Assembly: GCA_028290345.1 (NCBI GenBank)
Contig: JAQGKB010000180.1
Location: 1 to 6,046, forward strand
Source: Hyphomicrobiales bacterium
GTDB lineage: Bacteria > Pseudomonadota > Alphaproteobacteria > Rhizobiales > Devosiaceae
DNA length: 6,046 bases
Reading direction: 5' to 3'
Part shown: positions 5,399 through 6,046 of the stretch, one piece after another
Layout of the letters: each line of letters opens with the position of its first letter
Position numbering within the stretch: the first letter of the stretch is position 1
The notes under the pieces: generated by a model
Told to the model about the DNA's origin: nothing
What the model saw: the letters and a program-made list of their open reading frames with translations, nothing else
Database searches by the model: none
Position numbers and translations under genes: made by a program

Positions 5399-5968
5399 CT
5401 ACTCATGCACTGCACGCCGGATTGCCGCGGTCACGTCCTGGACCGGCGCCATTCCATCGACCGTCTTCAGCAGCCCCTGCTCGCGGTAGAACTCCACAAG
5501 CGGCGCGGTCTGGTCGCTATAGACAGCGAGCCGGTTGCGCAGGACGTCCACATTATCGTCGGCCCGGGCCCCGCCGTTTTCGCGCGACCGCTGGATGATC
5601 CTGGAAATCAGAACCTCAGGTTCGGCCTTCATCTCGACCACTGCATCGAGCTTCTGGCCCTTCTCCTCGAGCATCTGATCCAGAGCCTCGGCCTGCGCGA
5701 TCGTCCGCGGAAAGCCGTCGAGAATGAAGCCTTTCGAGCAATCGGCCTGGTCAAGCCGCTCGGAGACAATGCCGTTGACGATCGCATCGGATACGAGATC
5801 CCCGCGATCCATCACTTCCTTTGCGGCAAGTCCCATCGGCGTCTTCACCGCGATGGCTGATCTCAGGATGTCGCCGGTTGAAAGTTGGGGGATCCCGTAG
5901 GCCTCGACCAAAACCTTGGCCTGCGTCCCCTTGCCTGCTCCGGGCGGCCCCAGAAGTATCAGCCTCAT
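5399..5968 (-). CDS. adk: Adenylate kinase, short form
   Basis: This 189-residue cytoplasmic enzyme catalyses ATP + AMP to 2 ADP, balancing adenine nucleotides. The P-loop GPPGAGKGT is at residues 7-15, the AMP-binding segment LSTGD follows, and DGFPRT is the signature motif. The lid is the short form (around RSRENGGARADDN), lacking the extended zinc-type insertion of the roughly 215-residue long form; short forms are usual in alphaproteobacteria. The start ATG at 5968 overlaps the secY stop by 4 bases (ATGA), with GGAGGA (5982-5977) 8 bases upstream inside secY, so translation is likely coupled. A 182-base gap follows before rpsM. Confidence 0.97.
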   Translation of the reverse strand: MRLILLGPPGAGKGTQAKVLVEAYGIPQLSTGDILRSAIAVKTPMGLAAKEVMDRGDLVSDAIVNGIVSERLDQADCSKGFILDGFPRTIAQAEALDQMLEEKGQKLDAVVEMKAEPEVLISRIIQRSRENGGARADDNVDVLRNRLAVYSDQTAPLVEFYREQGLLKTVDGMAPVQDVTAAIRRAVHE

Positions 5969-6046
5969 CGACGCTTTCCTCCCCCAAGGCGCGAACGCTT
6001 GACGAGACTCTCATATTGGCCGGCGATCAGATGGCTCTGGATCTGG
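5965..6046 (-). CDS. secY: Protein translocase subunit SecY (last 26 residues)
   Basis: Only the C-terminal cytoplasmic tail is present: QIQSHLIAGQYESLVKRSRL followed by GGGKRR and a TGA stop at 5967-5965. This fits the tail of SecY, the pore-forming subunit of the SecYEG inner-membrane protein-export channel, whose ends commonly read like Q-x-H-L-I-A-x-Q-Y-E followed by basic residues. Position directly before adk in the spc cluster supports it. The rest of the gene lies beyond the right edge. Confidence 0.88.
   Translation of the reverse strand, partial: QIQSHLIAGQYESLVKRSRLGGGKRR

Overview
The window looks like chromosomal DNA from an alphaproteobacterium, most plausibly a Hyphomicrobiales (rhizobial-order, Devosia-like) organism. 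The grounds are high GC, GTG starts on several genes, a short-type adenylate kinase inside the ribosomal cluster, an RNA polymerase alpha subunit closely matching rhizobial versions as I remember them, and no rpsD gene between rpsK and rpoA. The family assignment is inference from recall, not from a search.

Layout. Bases 1-513 (+) hold the C-terminal half of a fold-III PLP-dependent ornithine/lysine decarboxylase. Bases 514-1185 contain no intact gene: they hold a half copy (557-590) and a full copy (629-716) of a hairpin-based palindromic repeat, a collapsed remnant of a small P-loop ATPase gene (765-945), and a phased 11-nt repeat (1052-1095) just upstream of a weak promoter candidate. Bases 1186-1569 (+) encode a small exported protein with an Ala/Lys/Pro linker and two EF-hands, followed by a strong intrinsic terminator. 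Convergent to it is a (-) strand extended SDR oxidoreductase (1632-2675).

From 2796 to the right edge, all on the (-) strand, lies the end of the spc/alpha ribosomal cluster in transcription order secY (partial) - adk - rpsM - rpsK - rpoA - rplQ, closed by an intrinsic terminator at 2732-2764. secY and adk overlap by 4 bases. Between adk and rpsM there is a 182-base gap with a promoter candidate and two adjacent hairpins, one resembling a terminator, so rpsM-rplQ may have its own regulated promoter. These genes serve protein export (SecY), nucleotide balance (Adk), the small and large ribosomal subunits (S13, S11, L17) and transcription (alpha subunit).

I found no CRISPR array, tRNA, rRNA, insertion sequence or defence system. 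The observations most worth checking are the internally deleted P-loop gene, the paired hairpin repeats with compensated stems, and the possible attenuator in the rpsM leader. Nothing here amounts to clear evidence for a new multi-gene system.
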